64,000 nt of DNA from Petropleomorpha daqingensis (GTDB lineage: Bacteria; Actinomycetota; Actinomycetes; Mycobacteriales; Geodermatophilaceae), in the NCBI RefSeq assembly GCF_013408985.1, contig NZ_JACBZT010000001.1, forward strand, positions 4,915,197 to 4,979,196, read 5' to 3'. Under the pieces are notes generated by a model. The model searched no databases. It worked only from the letters and a program-made list of their open reading frames with translations, and was not told the DNA's origin. Positions 18,176-25,859 of the stretch are shown here, one piece after another. Position numbers and translations under genes: made by a program. Numbering within the stretch: the stretch's first letter is position 1; every line of letters begins with the position of its first letter.

Positions 18176-19023
18176 GGTTCGTGGGCATCCGCCGGGACGG
18201 CGGGCCGGTGCAGGTCGCGTCGCTGTCGGACGACGGCGCGTCGGTGACCGTGGTCGCGGGGCTCGAGGAGTTCTGGGCCGACGCCGCCGGCCACCTGGCG
18301 CGCACCCCGGACGGCGAGACCGTCGCCGCGGCCGACGTGCGGTTCGTGCCGCCGGTGCTGCCCGGCGCCCGGGTGATCTGCATCGGGCTGAACTACCTCA
18401 AGCACGTCGCCGAGGGGTCGTTCGCCGGCGAGGGCGTGCCCCCGCACCCGACGCTGTTCGCCCGCTGGACCCAGTCGCTCACCGTGGGCGGCGCGGAGGT
18501 CCCGGTGCCGTCGAACGAGGACGGCATCGACTGGGAGGGCGAGGTCATGGCCTACGTCGGCAGCACCCTGGTCGACGCCACCCCGGACGAGGCGCTGGCC
18601 GCCGTCGTCGGCTACTCGACCTTCAACGACCTGACCTCGCGCCGGGCGCAGAAGCTCACGAGCCAGTGGATCCTCGGCAAGAACGGGGACGACTCCGGCC
18701 CGCTCGGCCCGCTGGTGCCGGCGGGCGAGGTCGGCGACCTGCGCGACGGGCTGCGGGTGCAGACCCGCGTCAACGGCGAGATCGTCCAGGACGGCTGCAC
18801 CGACGAGATGGTCTATCCCGTCGGCGACACGCTGTCGCTGATCAGCCACACGTTCACGCTGCGCCCGGGCGACCTGCTGGCCACCGGCACGCCGTCCGGA
18901 GTCGGCTACGCCCGCGACCCGCAGTGGCTGCTGCACCCCGGCGACACCGTCGAGGTCGAGGTCGAGCGCCTCGGCGTGCTGACCAACACCGTGGTCGGGA
19001 ACGGGGCCCGTCGTGGCCGGTGA
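18172..19023 (+). CDS. Fumarylacetoacetate hydrolase (FAH) family protein
   Basis: This 283-residue member of the FAH superfamily hydrolyses C-C bonds or decarboxylates/hydrates keto acids. The metal site is visible in DWEGEVMAYVG (Glu-x-Glu, about residue 120). ICIGLNYLKHVAEG (catalytic His region), YSTFNDLTSRRAQ and GDLLATGTPSGVGYA are other family landmarks. The start ATG 18172 overlaps the hydrolase stop, and its own end overlaps the next gene by 11 bp. In aromatic degradation FAH enzymes act after ring cleavage, which fits the cupin and flavin monooxygenase nearby. Confidence 0.92.
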   Translation: MRFVGIRRDGGPVQVASLSDDGASVTVVAGLEEFWADAAGHLARTPDGETVAAADVRFVPPVLPGARVICIGLNYLKHVAEGSFAGEGVPPHPTLFARWTQSLTVGGAEVPVPSNEDGIDWEGEVMAYVGSTLVDATPDEALAAVVGYSTFNDLTSRRAQKLTSQWILGKNGDDSGPLGPLVPAGEVGDLRDGLRVQTRVNGEIVQDGCTDEMVYPVGDTLSLISHTFTLRPGDLLATGTPSGVGYARDPQWLLHPGDTVEVEVERLGVLTNTVVGNGARRGR

Positions 19024-20335
19024 GTACCGCCGGTACCTGTTCGGCCACGACCACCCGCGGCTGGCCGAGGTCCGGGGCCTGGACCCCTACAGCTACGGCG
19101 AGTTCGCCCGGAAGCCCGGCACGTTCACCGGCGGGCTGGTCGAGGGCTGGACGCCGCTGTACCGGAACGACTTCCGCGGGGTCACCGAGGACGGCGTCCT
19201 CCGCGAAGGGCTCTACCAGCTGACGCCCGCCGAGCCGGGTGAGGAGGCGCCGGTCGCCGCCATGGTGGAGGCCGCCACCGACCTGCTGTCCGTGCTCGAC
19301 GAGCAGCAGAAGTCGCGACTTCTGCACCCGGTGGACGCCGTGGAGTGGCAGACCTGGGCCAACCCGGAGTTCCTGCAGTTCGACACCGGCCTGCGCCTGG
19401 ACCGCCAGCCCGAGATCGTGCGGGAGAAGGCGCTGGACCTGGTCCGCGCCTCGCTGTCGCCCGAGGGGTTCGCGCAGGCGCACGCGATGATGCTGGTCAA
19501 CGGCTTCCTCGGCGAGGTCGTCGACCTCGAGAGCGTGCTCAACGAGTGGTCCTACAACATCGCCCTCTACGGCGAGCCCGACCTGCGGGCGCCCTGGGGC
19601 TGGCAGCTGTACGGCCACCACGCGGCGCTCAACTGCCTGGTCGTCGAGGGCCGGATGAGCCTCTCCCCCGTCTTCCTCGGCGCCGAGCCCGACGAGATCG
19701 ACGCGGGCCCGCACGCCGGTCTGCGCGACCTGTTCGCCGACCGCGTGCAGCTCGGCCTCGACCTGATGGCTGCCCTCACCGACGAGCAGCGGGCCGCAGC
19801 CACGGTCTACGCGCAGATGGTCGACCCGGCCATGCCCGAGGGCCGCGTGCACCCCGGCGACGAGCGTCACCTCGCCGGCGCCTTCCAGGACAACCGGGTG
19901 ATCCCGTTCGAGGGCGTCCGCGTCACCGGCCTCGCCGAGGCGGCACAGCGGGCCGCGCGTGGCATCGCCGAGTCGTTCGTGCGGCTGCTGCCGGAGGGTC
20001 CGCGGAAGGCGCGGATGCGCGAGATCGAGGCGCACCTGGACGAGACCTGGTTCTCCTGGATCGGCGGCTCGCGGCCCGGCGACGTCTTCTACTACCGGCT
20101 GCAGTCGCCGGTGCTGATCGCCGAGCTGGACCACCACTGCGGCGTCTTCCTCGACTACGACACCCCGCAGCCCTTCCACGTCCACACCGTGCTGCGCACC
20201 CCGCACGGCAACGACTACGGCCGGGCGTGGGTCCGGCAGTGGCGGGAGCGGAACCAGCCGGTCCGAGAAGACCTCGTTCCCCTTCCGGCCAATGGCAACG
20301 GCCTACGGGAGGGTGAGCCCGGCCACCCATCCTGA
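19013..20335 (+). CDS. DUF3500-family protein
   Basis: I recognise this 440-residue protein only as DUF3500-like, a family of unknown function. Features: an early helical part (MVEAATDLLSVLDEQQKSRL), the segment EWQTWANPEFLQFDTGLRLD, and WGWQLYGHHAALNCLVVEGR with adjacent histidines. Near the C-terminus come FYYRLQSPVLIAELDHHCGV and PQPFHVHTVLRTPHGNDYG, many His residues suggesting a metal site. No signal peptide is apparent. GTG 19013 overlaps the FAH gene, so it belongs to this operon. A 20-bp palindrome is embedded in the coding sequence at 19306-19325. Its role in the pathway is unknown. Confidence 0.8.
   Translation: MAGEYRRYLFGHDHPRLAEVRGLDPYSYGEFARKPGTFTGGLVEGWTPLYRNDFRGVTEDGVLREGLYQLTPAEPGEEAPVAAMVEAATDLLSVLDEQQKSRLLHPVDAVEWQTWANPEFLQFDTGLRLDRQPEIVREKALDLVRASLSPEGFAQAHAMMLVNGFLGEVVDLESVLNEWSYNIALYGEPDLRAPWGWQLYGHHAALNCLVVEGRMSLSPVFLGAEPDEIDAGPHAGLRDLFADRVQLGLDLMAALTDEQRAAATVYAQMVDPAMPEGRVHPGDERHLAGAFQDNRVIPFEGVRVTGLAEAAQRAARGIAESFVRLLPEGPRKARMREIEAHLDETWFSWIGGSRPGDVFYYRLQSPVLIAELDHHCGVFLDYDTPQPFHVHTVLRTPHGNDYGRAWVRQWRERNQPVREDLVPLPANGNGLREGEPGHPS
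19306..19325. repeat. Perfect 20-bp palindrome inside a gene
   Basis: GCAGAAGTCGCGACTTCTGC is fully self-complementary and encodes QKSRLL within the DUF3500 gene. A near-identical copy (two differences) lies inside the amidase gene at 48557-48576 in another reading frame. The two host proteins are unrelated, so shared protein sequence does not explain it. Confidence 0.75.
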
Positions 20336-20396
20336 ACAGGCGTCGAGCGCGACCGATCCGGTCCCGGCGCAGCCTCCCCCGAACACAGGAGAACCG

Positions 20397-22055
20397 ATGA
20401 CCGACGTGCCCGCCCGCGTGCCGGTGCTGATCGTCGGCGGCGGCCCGAGCGGTCTCGCCGCCGCGATCGAGCTCGGCCGCCGCGGCGTCGAGGTGCTCGT
20501 CGTCGAACCGCGCACCGAGCTCGACCCGCTGCGGCCCCGGGCGAAGACGACCAGCGCCCGGACGATGGAGCACCTGCGCCGCTGGGGCATCGCCGACCGG
20601 CTGCGCGCGGCCGCCCCGCTGCCGGTGGGGTACGCGCAGGACGTCGTCTTCTGCACGGGCCTGTTCGGCCACGAGATCACCCGCTTCCGCAACGCCTTCG
20701 CGCTGTTCCCCGGGCGGGTCGAGGAGCTCGCCGAGGTCGGCCAGCAGGCGCCGCAGCCGCTGGTCGAGGAGGTGCTGCGCGAGGCCGCCGCCGAGCTGCC
20801 GAGCGTCACGCTGCTGGTCGGCTGGCGGGTGATGTCGGTGGTCGACGGGCCGCGCGAGGCCCGCGCCGGGCTCGAGGCGCCCGACGGCGGCCGGCACGAG
20901 GTCAGCGCCGAGTACCTGCTCGGGGCCGACGGCAGCGGGGGCATCAGCCGCGCCGCGATCGGCGCCCGCTACGAGGGCTCCTCGGGAACCCTGCCGAACA
21001 TGTCGATCACCTTCCGCAGCAAGGCGCTGGAGGAGCGCCCACTGTGCGCAGATGGCATCCACTACTGGGTGATCGGCGCCAAGCGCGGCGGCCTCATGGG
21101 CCGGCTCGACCTCGACGGCACCTGGTGGGCGATCGTCCAGGGGATCGACGAGAACACCCGCGACGTCGACCCGGAGGCGCTGGTCCGCGACCTGGTCGGC
21201 ACCGAGATCGACGTCGACGTCCTGGCCACCGACCCGTGGTCGGCGCGGATGCTGCTGACCAACAAGTACCGCGGAGAGCGGGTCTTCCTGGTCGGCGACG
21301 CCGCGCACCTGAACCCGCCGTGGGGCGGGCACGGCTTCAACACCTGCGTCGGCGACGCGGTCAACCTCGGCTGGAAGCTGGCCGCGGTGCTGCAGGGCTG
21401 GGCGCCGGAGTCGCTGCTGGACAGCTACGAGCCCGAACGGCGTCCGGTCGCCCTGCGCACCATCGACGCGGCCGGCAGCCAGGAGGCGTTCCTCGCTCCG
21501 TCGTTCGCCGCCGCCGACCTGGACGCGGACAGCCCGGCCGGCGAGGCGCTGCGGGCCGACGTCGCCCGGGCGCTGCAGGCCAAGGACCCGGAGTTCCACG
21601 CGCTCGGTCTGGTGCTCGGCTACGACTACCCGGACTCGCCGGTCGTCGTCCCGGACGCCGGGTCGCGCCCGGCACCCGAGGTGGTCACGTACACGCCGTC
21701 CGCCCACCCCGGCGCGCGGCTGCCGCACGCCTGGCTGCCCGACGGGACGTCGGTCTACGACCTGCTCGGCGACGGCTTCACCTTGATCAGGCTGGCCCCG
21801 GCCGCCGACGCCGGTCCCTTCGTCGACGCGGCCGCCCGCGCCGGGGTGCCGGTCCGGCTGCTGGACCTGGTGCACCTGCCGGAGCTGCGCGCCCGGTACG
21901 ACGCGGACCTGCTGCTGGTCCGCCCCGACCAGCACGTGGCCTGGCGCGGGCCGGCGGACGCCGACGCCGACGCGGTGCTCGACGTCGTCACCGGCCGCGG
22001 CACCCTGCCCACCACGGTCGCCGAGGAGCGCAGCCCGGCGGCTAGCCGAGGTTGA
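20397..22055 (+). CDS. FAD-dependent aromatic monooxygenase (phenol hydroxylase/TfdB/MhpA-like)
   Basis: This 552-residue class A flavoprotein hydroxylates aromatic rings using NAD(P)H and oxygen. The FAD-binding GXGXXG-type motif is VLIVGGGPSGLAAAIELGRR (about 9-28), the middle DG motif is in YLLGADGSGGISR, and the second FAD motif is VFLVGDAAHLNPPWGGHGFN. A C-terminal thioredoxin-like domain (after about 430) ends in LLVRPDQHVAWRG. ACAGGAGAACCG precedes ATG 20397. A weak fifth copy of the IclR-type motif (CGGCCAATGGCAA, near 20287) lies about 100 bp upstream. It closes the first half of the catabolic cluster. Confidence 0.93.
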   Translation: MTDVPARVPVLIVGGGPSGLAAAIELGRRGVEVLVVEPRTELDPLRPRAKTTSARTMEHLRRWGIADRLRAAAPLPVGYAQDVVFCTGLFGHEITRFRNAFALFPGRVEELAEVGQQAPQPLVEEVLREAAAELPSVTLLVGWRVMSVVDGPREARAGLEAPDGGRHEVSAEYLLGADGSGGISRAAIGARYEGSSGTLPNMSITFRSKALEERPLCADGIHYWVIGAKRGGLMGRLDLDGTWWAIVQGIDENTRDVDPEALVRDLVGTEIDVDVLATDPWSARMLLTNKYRGERVFLVGDAAHLNPPWGGHGFNTCVGDAVNLGWKLAAVLQGWAPESLLDSYEPERRPVALRTIDAAGSQEAFLAPSFAAADLDADSPAGEALRADVARALQAKDPEFHALGLVLGYDYPDSPVVVPDAGSRPAPEVVTYTPSAHPGARLPHAWLPDGTSVYDLLGDGFTLIRLAPAADAGPFVDAAARAGVPVRLLDLVHLPELRARYDADLLLVRPDQHVAWRGPADADADAVLDVVTGRGTLPTTVAEERSPAASRG

Positions 22056-22440
22056 GCTGCCAGGAGACGCCGAAGCGGTCGTTCACCCAGCCGAAGCGGC
22101 GGCTGAAGCCGTAGTCGCCCAGGGGCATCAGCACCCCGCCACCCTCGGCTAGCGCCGCGTAGAGGCGCTCGAGCTCGTCCTCGGACTCGGTCTCGATCCA
22201 GACCGAGAACGACGGGGTGAACGAGAAGCCGTGCCGGACGAAGCTGTCGGAGCAGAAGAACTCCTGCCCGGCCAGCGCGAACCGGGCGACCTGCACGGTC
22301 CCCTCCGGCCCGGGGCCGTCCGGCCCGTAGCGGCTCACGTCGAGCACCCGGCCGTCGTCGAACAGCGCCGTGTAGAAGGTCATCGCCTCCTCGGCGTTGC
22401 GCTCCTGGAACATCAGGAAGGGCGCGATCTGCTTCGGCAT
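22042..22440 (-). CDS. VOC-family protein, PhnB/YdcR-type
   Basis: This small protein (132 residues from ATG 22438-22440, MPKQIAPFLMFQ; 140 from an alternative upstream start) has the PhnB-type vicinal oxygen chelate fold: NAEEAMTFYTALFDD, then a QEFFCSDSF strand and the terminal pattern YGFSRRFGWVNDRFGVSWQL. PhnB-like proteins are usually annotated 3-demethylubiquinone methyltransferase-like without proof. It is convergent with the monooxygenase, overlapping its end by 14 bp, and divergent from the VOC-GNAT gene. Confidence 0.88.
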   Translation of the reverse strand: MPKQIAPFLMFQERNAEEAMTFYTALFDDGRVLDVSRYGPDGPGPEGTVQVARFALAGQEFFCSDSFVRHGFSFTPSFSVWIETESEDELERLYAALAEGGGVLMPLGDYGFSRRFGWVNDRFGVSWQLNLG

Positions 22441-22487
22441 GCCGGGCACGCTGCCATCCGGCACGAGCCGGTGCCAGAGTGCTGGCC

Positions 22488-23369
22488 ATGACGTCGGCAG
22501 CGCGCTGGACGGCGGCCCGCGTGGCGCACCCGGTCGCCGACCTGCAGCGGTCCACGGCGTTCTACGGCGAGCTGCTCGGGCTCCCCCGGCGCGGCGGGTT
22601 CACCGGCCACGACGGGTACGACGGCGTCTTCTTCGAGCTGCCCGGCGGCACCGAGCTGGAGCTGACCACCGGTCCGGCGCGGCCCCGGCCGGGCACGGAG
22701 GAGGACCTGCTCGTCCTCTACCTGGGCACGGCCGACGCCGTCCGCGAGGCGGCCGACCGCCTGGGGACGGCGGGCGTCACGGCCGTGCCGGCGGCCAACC
22801 CGTACTGGGACCGCTGGGGCCGCACGTTCCTGGACCCCGACGGCTACCGGGTGGTGCTCGCCGCGGCCGACCGCGCCGAGTCCGTGCTCCACGTCGAGCT
22901 CCACGACGGTCCGCGGGCCGATCTGCGGTGGTCCTTCGAGCTCGCCGAGGACTCGGCCGAGCAGCTCGACTCCTACCTCGACGCCGGTCTCGTGCTGGTG
23001 GCGGTGACCGGCGGCGGGGACGTCGTCGGCCACCTGCAGCTGGTCGGGACCGAGGACCCCGCGGTCCGCGAGCTGAAGAACATGGCCGTGCGCGCCGACC
23101 TGCGCGGCCGGGGTGTGGGCGCGCGGCTGGTCGAGGCCGCCGTCGAGCTGCTCGCCAGCGAGGACGCCACCCTGCTGCTGGTCGCCACCGGCGCCGCCGA
23201 CGTCGGCAACCTGCGCTTCTACCAGCGGCAGGGCTTCCGGTTCCGCGCCGTCGAGCGGGACGTGTTCACCGAGGCGGCCGGCTACCCGCCCGGACTGGAG
23301 GTCGACGGCATCCCGCTGCTCGACCAGGTGTGGCTGGACCGCGCCGTGCCCCGCCCGGGAGAGGCGTGA
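22488..23369 (+). CDS. Fusion of a VOC (glyoxalase-like) domain and a GNAT acetyltransferase domain
   Basis: This protein of 293 residues (from ATG 22488; GTG 22479 adds three) carries two domains. Residues about 10-130 form a VOC unit (ARVAHPVADLQRSTAFYGEL at the start, FLDPDGYRVVLA at the end). Residues about 135-280 form a GNAT domain with the acetyl-CoA loop MAVRADLRGRGVGARLVEAA and the closing FYQRQGFRFRAVERDVF. Such pairing suggests recognition of a small molecule, perhaps a toxic one, and its acetylation. The fusion is in frame without any sign of a frameshift. Function is inferred only from domains. Confidence 0.88.
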   Translation: MTSAARWTAARVAHPVADLQRSTAFYGELLGLPRRGGFTGHDGYDGVFFELPGGTELELTTGPARPRPGTEEDLLVLYLGTADAVREAADRLGTAGVTAVPAANPYWDRWGRTFLDPDGYRVVLAAADRAESVLHVELHDGPRADLRWSFELAEDSAEQLDSYLDAGLVLVAVTGGGDVVGHLQLVGTEDPAVRELKNMAVRADLRGRGVGARLVEAAVELLASEDATLLLVATGAADVGNLRFYQRQGFRFRAVERDVFTEAAGYPPGLEVDGIPLLDQVWLDRAVPRPGEA

Positions 23370-23422
23370 TCCGGCGACCGGTTCGGCTGTAACGACCGGG
23401 ACTCCCGGCAGACCACGAGGGC

Positions 23423-24100
23423 ATGACGCTCAGCACGACCCCGGCGCTGCTGGAGACCCGGGCCGCCTGGCACCGGGTCGCCGAGCACGTCCTCGCCGCC
23501 GGTCAGTTCGCCAGCACGGGTGAGATCCGGCTGCGGCCCTACCCCAGCGGGTTCTCCACCGTCGACGGCGTCGACGGTCGCCAGATCGCCGTGGTGGGCG
23601 ACGAGCTCGCCGTGCTCGACGGTGATACGACCCGGTACCACCCGCTGACCACCGTGGGCGACGCCGCGCGGTTCGCCGGCGTCGAACCGGGCCTGCGCGG
23701 CTCCTATCCCCCGGCGACGTCGGCAGACCCCGACGCACCGCTGCGCATCGACCGGGGCGCGGCCCGCGTGCTGGCCGATTGGTACGCCCTCGCCGACGCG
23801 GCGCTGCGCCGGTTCGCCGAGGACCTCGGTGAACCGGCGGACCCGATCCTCTGGCCGGAGCACTTCGACCTCGGGATCACCGTCGACGCGACCAACTACG
23901 GCGCCTCGCCCGGCGACTCCGCGTTCGACGACCCGTATTTCTACGTCGGCCCGCACGAGGGGCCGACCTCCATGCACGACTTCTGGAACACCCCCTTCGG
24001 CGCGGCCGTACCGGCCCACCGGATCCCCACCACCGACCACGCCGTCGCCTTCTGCTGGGAGGGGCGGAACCGGATACGCATCGACAGGAGCACGACGTGA
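23423..24100 (+). CDS. Conserved uncharacterised protein
   Basis: I do not recognise this 225-residue protein. It has no signal peptide, membrane segment or cysteine cluster (one Cys near the end). The N-terminal half (ETRAAWHRVAEHVLAAGQFA) is helical, followed by RLRPYPSGFST. The second half has an acidic and aromatic run (LWPEHFDLGITVDATNYGAS, then DDPYFYVGPHEGP) that might bind a ligand. It is the first of four genes, and its stop overlaps the SDR start (GTGA), so it probably works with the SDR, the cyclase and the GMC oxidoreductase. Confidence 0.75.
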   Translation: MTLSTTPALLETRAAWHRVAEHVLAAGQFASTGEIRLRPYPSGFSTVDGVDGRQIAVVGDELAVLDGDTTRYHPLTTVGDAARFAGVEPGLRGSYPPATSADPDAPLRIDRGAARVLADWYALADAALRRFAEDLGEPADPILWPEHFDLGITVDATNYGASPGDSAFDDPYFYVGPHEGPTSMHDFWNTPFGAAVPAHRIPTTDHAVAFCWEGRNRIRIDRSTT

Positions 24101-24918
24101 AGGGTCTGCAGGGCAAGAAGGCGCTGGTCACCGGCGGCAGCTCCGGGATCGGGCAGGCGATCGCCATCCGGCTGGGCGAGGAGGGCGTCGACGTCGCCAT
24201 CAACTACGTCGGGCCGCCCGAGGGCGCCGAGGAGACCAAGGACGCCATCGAGCACGGCGTCGAGATCTGCATGAAGGAGATGTCGGCCGCCGGGACCCAC
24301 CCGATCCTGGTCGGCGCGGACGTTTCCCAGGAGGACCAGGTCGGCGCGATGTTCGACCAGGTGCTCGGCGAGTACGGCCGGGTGGACTTCCTGGTCAACA
24401 ACGCGGGCATCCAGATCGCCGCGGACACCGAGGAACTACCGGTCGCCGCGTTCGACAAGGTGCTCGCCGTCAACCTCCGTGGCGCCTTCCTGTGCGCGCA
24501 GCAGGCGATCCGGCACTGGCTCGGCGCCGGGATCCCTGGGGCGCTGGTGAACGTGTCCAGCGTGCACCAGGTGATCCCCAAGCCGCGGTTCGTCGGCTAC
24601 TCGGTCTCCAAGGGCGGGATGCAGAACCTCACCCACACGCTGGCGCTCGAGTACGCCGCCCGGGGCATCCGGGTCAACGGCATCGGCCCCGGGGCCACGG
24701 TCACCCCGATCAACCGCTCGTGGATCGACGACCCGGTCAAGCGCGAGATGGTCGAGAGCCACATCCCCATGCGCCGGGCCGGCGACGCCGAGGAGATGGC
24801 CGCGGTCACCGCGTTCCTGCTCTCCGACGAGGCCGCCTACATCACCGGCCAGACGCTCTTCGTCGACGGCGGGCTGACCCTGTACCCGTCGTTCGAGACC
24901 ACGTGGTCCTCGGAGTGA
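24097..24918 (+). CDS. Short-chain dehydrogenase/reductase (glucose 1-dehydrogenase-like)
   Basis: This 273-residue Rossmann-fold enzyme has the cofactor motif TGGSSGIGQAIA (about 12-23), NNAGIQIAAD (NNAG), the catalytic Ser in VNVSSVHQ and the YSVSKGG (YxxxK) pair at about 168-172. The end EAAYITGQTLFVDGGLTL is typical for classical SDRs. An insertion after the second strand (IEHGVEICMKEMSAAGTH) is unusual. GTG 24097 overlaps the upstream stop; its own stop overlaps the cyclase start. It most likely oxidises a sugar or polyol with NAD(P). Confidence 0.92.
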   Translation: MKGLQGKKALVTGGSSGIGQAIAIRLGEEGVDVAINYVGPPEGAEETKDAIEHGVEICMKEMSAAGTHPILVGADVSQEDQVGAMFDQVLGEYGRVDFLVNNAGIQIAADTEELPVAAFDKVLAVNLRGAFLCAQQAIRHWLGAGIPGALVNVSSVHQVIPKPRFVGYSVSKGGMQNLTHTLALEYAARGIRVNGIGPGATVTPINRSWIDDPVKREMVESHIPMRRAGDAEEMAAVTAFLLSDEAAYITGQTLFVDGGLTLYPSFETTWSSE

Positions 24919-25847
24919 CGCAGACCGACAGCCCGCCGTCCGTCCTGGAGCGGACGGCGGGGTGGTTCCCCTCGCGGTGGGGTCCGGACGACGAGGCGGG
25001 CGCGCTCAACGAGATCACGCCGGCCTCGGTGCTGGCCGCGGTCTCGCTGGTGCGAACCGGGCGGGTGCTCGACCTGGCGCACGTGCTGCACGCCGACGTC
25101 CCGGCCTTCCCGGGGCGGACGTACCGCTCGTACCTGACCACGAACGCCCACCACGTCAACCGCCGCCGTCCGGACGCCGGCCCCGACGGCTGGGGCCGCA
25201 ACGCCGTGAACTGGGTGGTCGAGCAGATCACCGCCACCCAGCAGATGGGCACCCACCTCGACGCGCTCAACCACCTGCAGGTCGGCGACCGCACCTACAA
25301 CGGGCACCGGCTGGCCGACATCGCCGAGGAGCACGGCACCAACCGGCTCGGCGTGGACACCCTGCCGCAGGTCGTCACGCGAGGGCTGCTGCTGGACGTG
25401 GCGGCGGTCCGCGGCGTCACGTGCCTCGAGCCCGGCGACGTCGTCACCGTCGCCGACACCGAGGCCGCGCTCGGCGGGCTGTCGGTGCGACCGGGCGACG
25501 CCGTCCTGTTCCACACCGGCTGGGGCCGCCTGTGGGGCGCCGACGACGACCGGTACGCCGGCGGCGAGCCGGGCCCCGGCCTGGCGCTGGCCGCCTGGCT
25601 GGCCGATCACCGGGTGGCGCTCACCGGCTGCGACACCTGGAGCTACGGCCCCGTTCCGGCCGAGGACCCGGCCGAGCCGTTCGTCGTCCCGCAGACGCTC
25701 AACGTCCGCCACGGCGTCGTCGTGCTGGAGAACCTCCGCCTGGCCGAGGCGGCCGACGCCGGGCTGCGCGAGTTCCTGCTCGTCGTCAGCCACGCCAAGC
25801 TGCGCGGCGCCACCGGCGCCTGGATCACCCCGCTCGCCATCACCTGA
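24915..25847 (+). CDS. Metal-dependent cyclase/hydrolase (kynurenine formamidase-like cyclase family)
   Basis: This 310-residue protein belongs to the cyclase (pfam04199) family: the zinc motif is MGTHLDALNHLQ (His, Asp, His; about residues 105-116), with a downstream metal ligand near GDAVLFHTGWG and LTGCDTWSYGPVP. Members hydrolyse amides or lactones, such as formylkynurenine or isatin. GTG 24915 is chosen because it overlaps the SDR stop (GTGA); an in-frame GTG at 24903 is possible. In context it could open a lactone made by the GMC or SDR enzyme, which is inference. Confidence 0.87.
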   Translation: MTQTDSPPSVLERTAGWFPSRWGPDDEAGALNEITPASVLAAVSLVRTGRVLDLAHVLHADVPAFPGRTYRSYLTTNAHHVNRRRPDAGPDGWGRNAVNWVVEQITATQQMGTHLDALNHLQVGDRTYNGHRLADIAEEHGTNRLGVDTLPQVVTRGLLLDVAAVRGVTCLEPGDVVTVADTEAALGGLSVRPGDAVLFHTGWGRLWGADDDRYAGGEPGPGLALAAWLADHRVALTGCDTWSYGPVPAEDPAEPFVVPQTLNVRHGVVVLENLRLAEAADAGLREFLLVVSHAKLRGATGAWITPLAIT

Positions 25848-25859
25848 CCAGGAGCAACC

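Noticed and set aside
20283-20299. A fifth copy of the IclR motif upstream of the flavin monooxygenase
   Set aside because: Only about 12 of 17 positions match and the left arm is poor; it lies in the coding end of the previous gene. Mentioned in the finding but not listed as a site.
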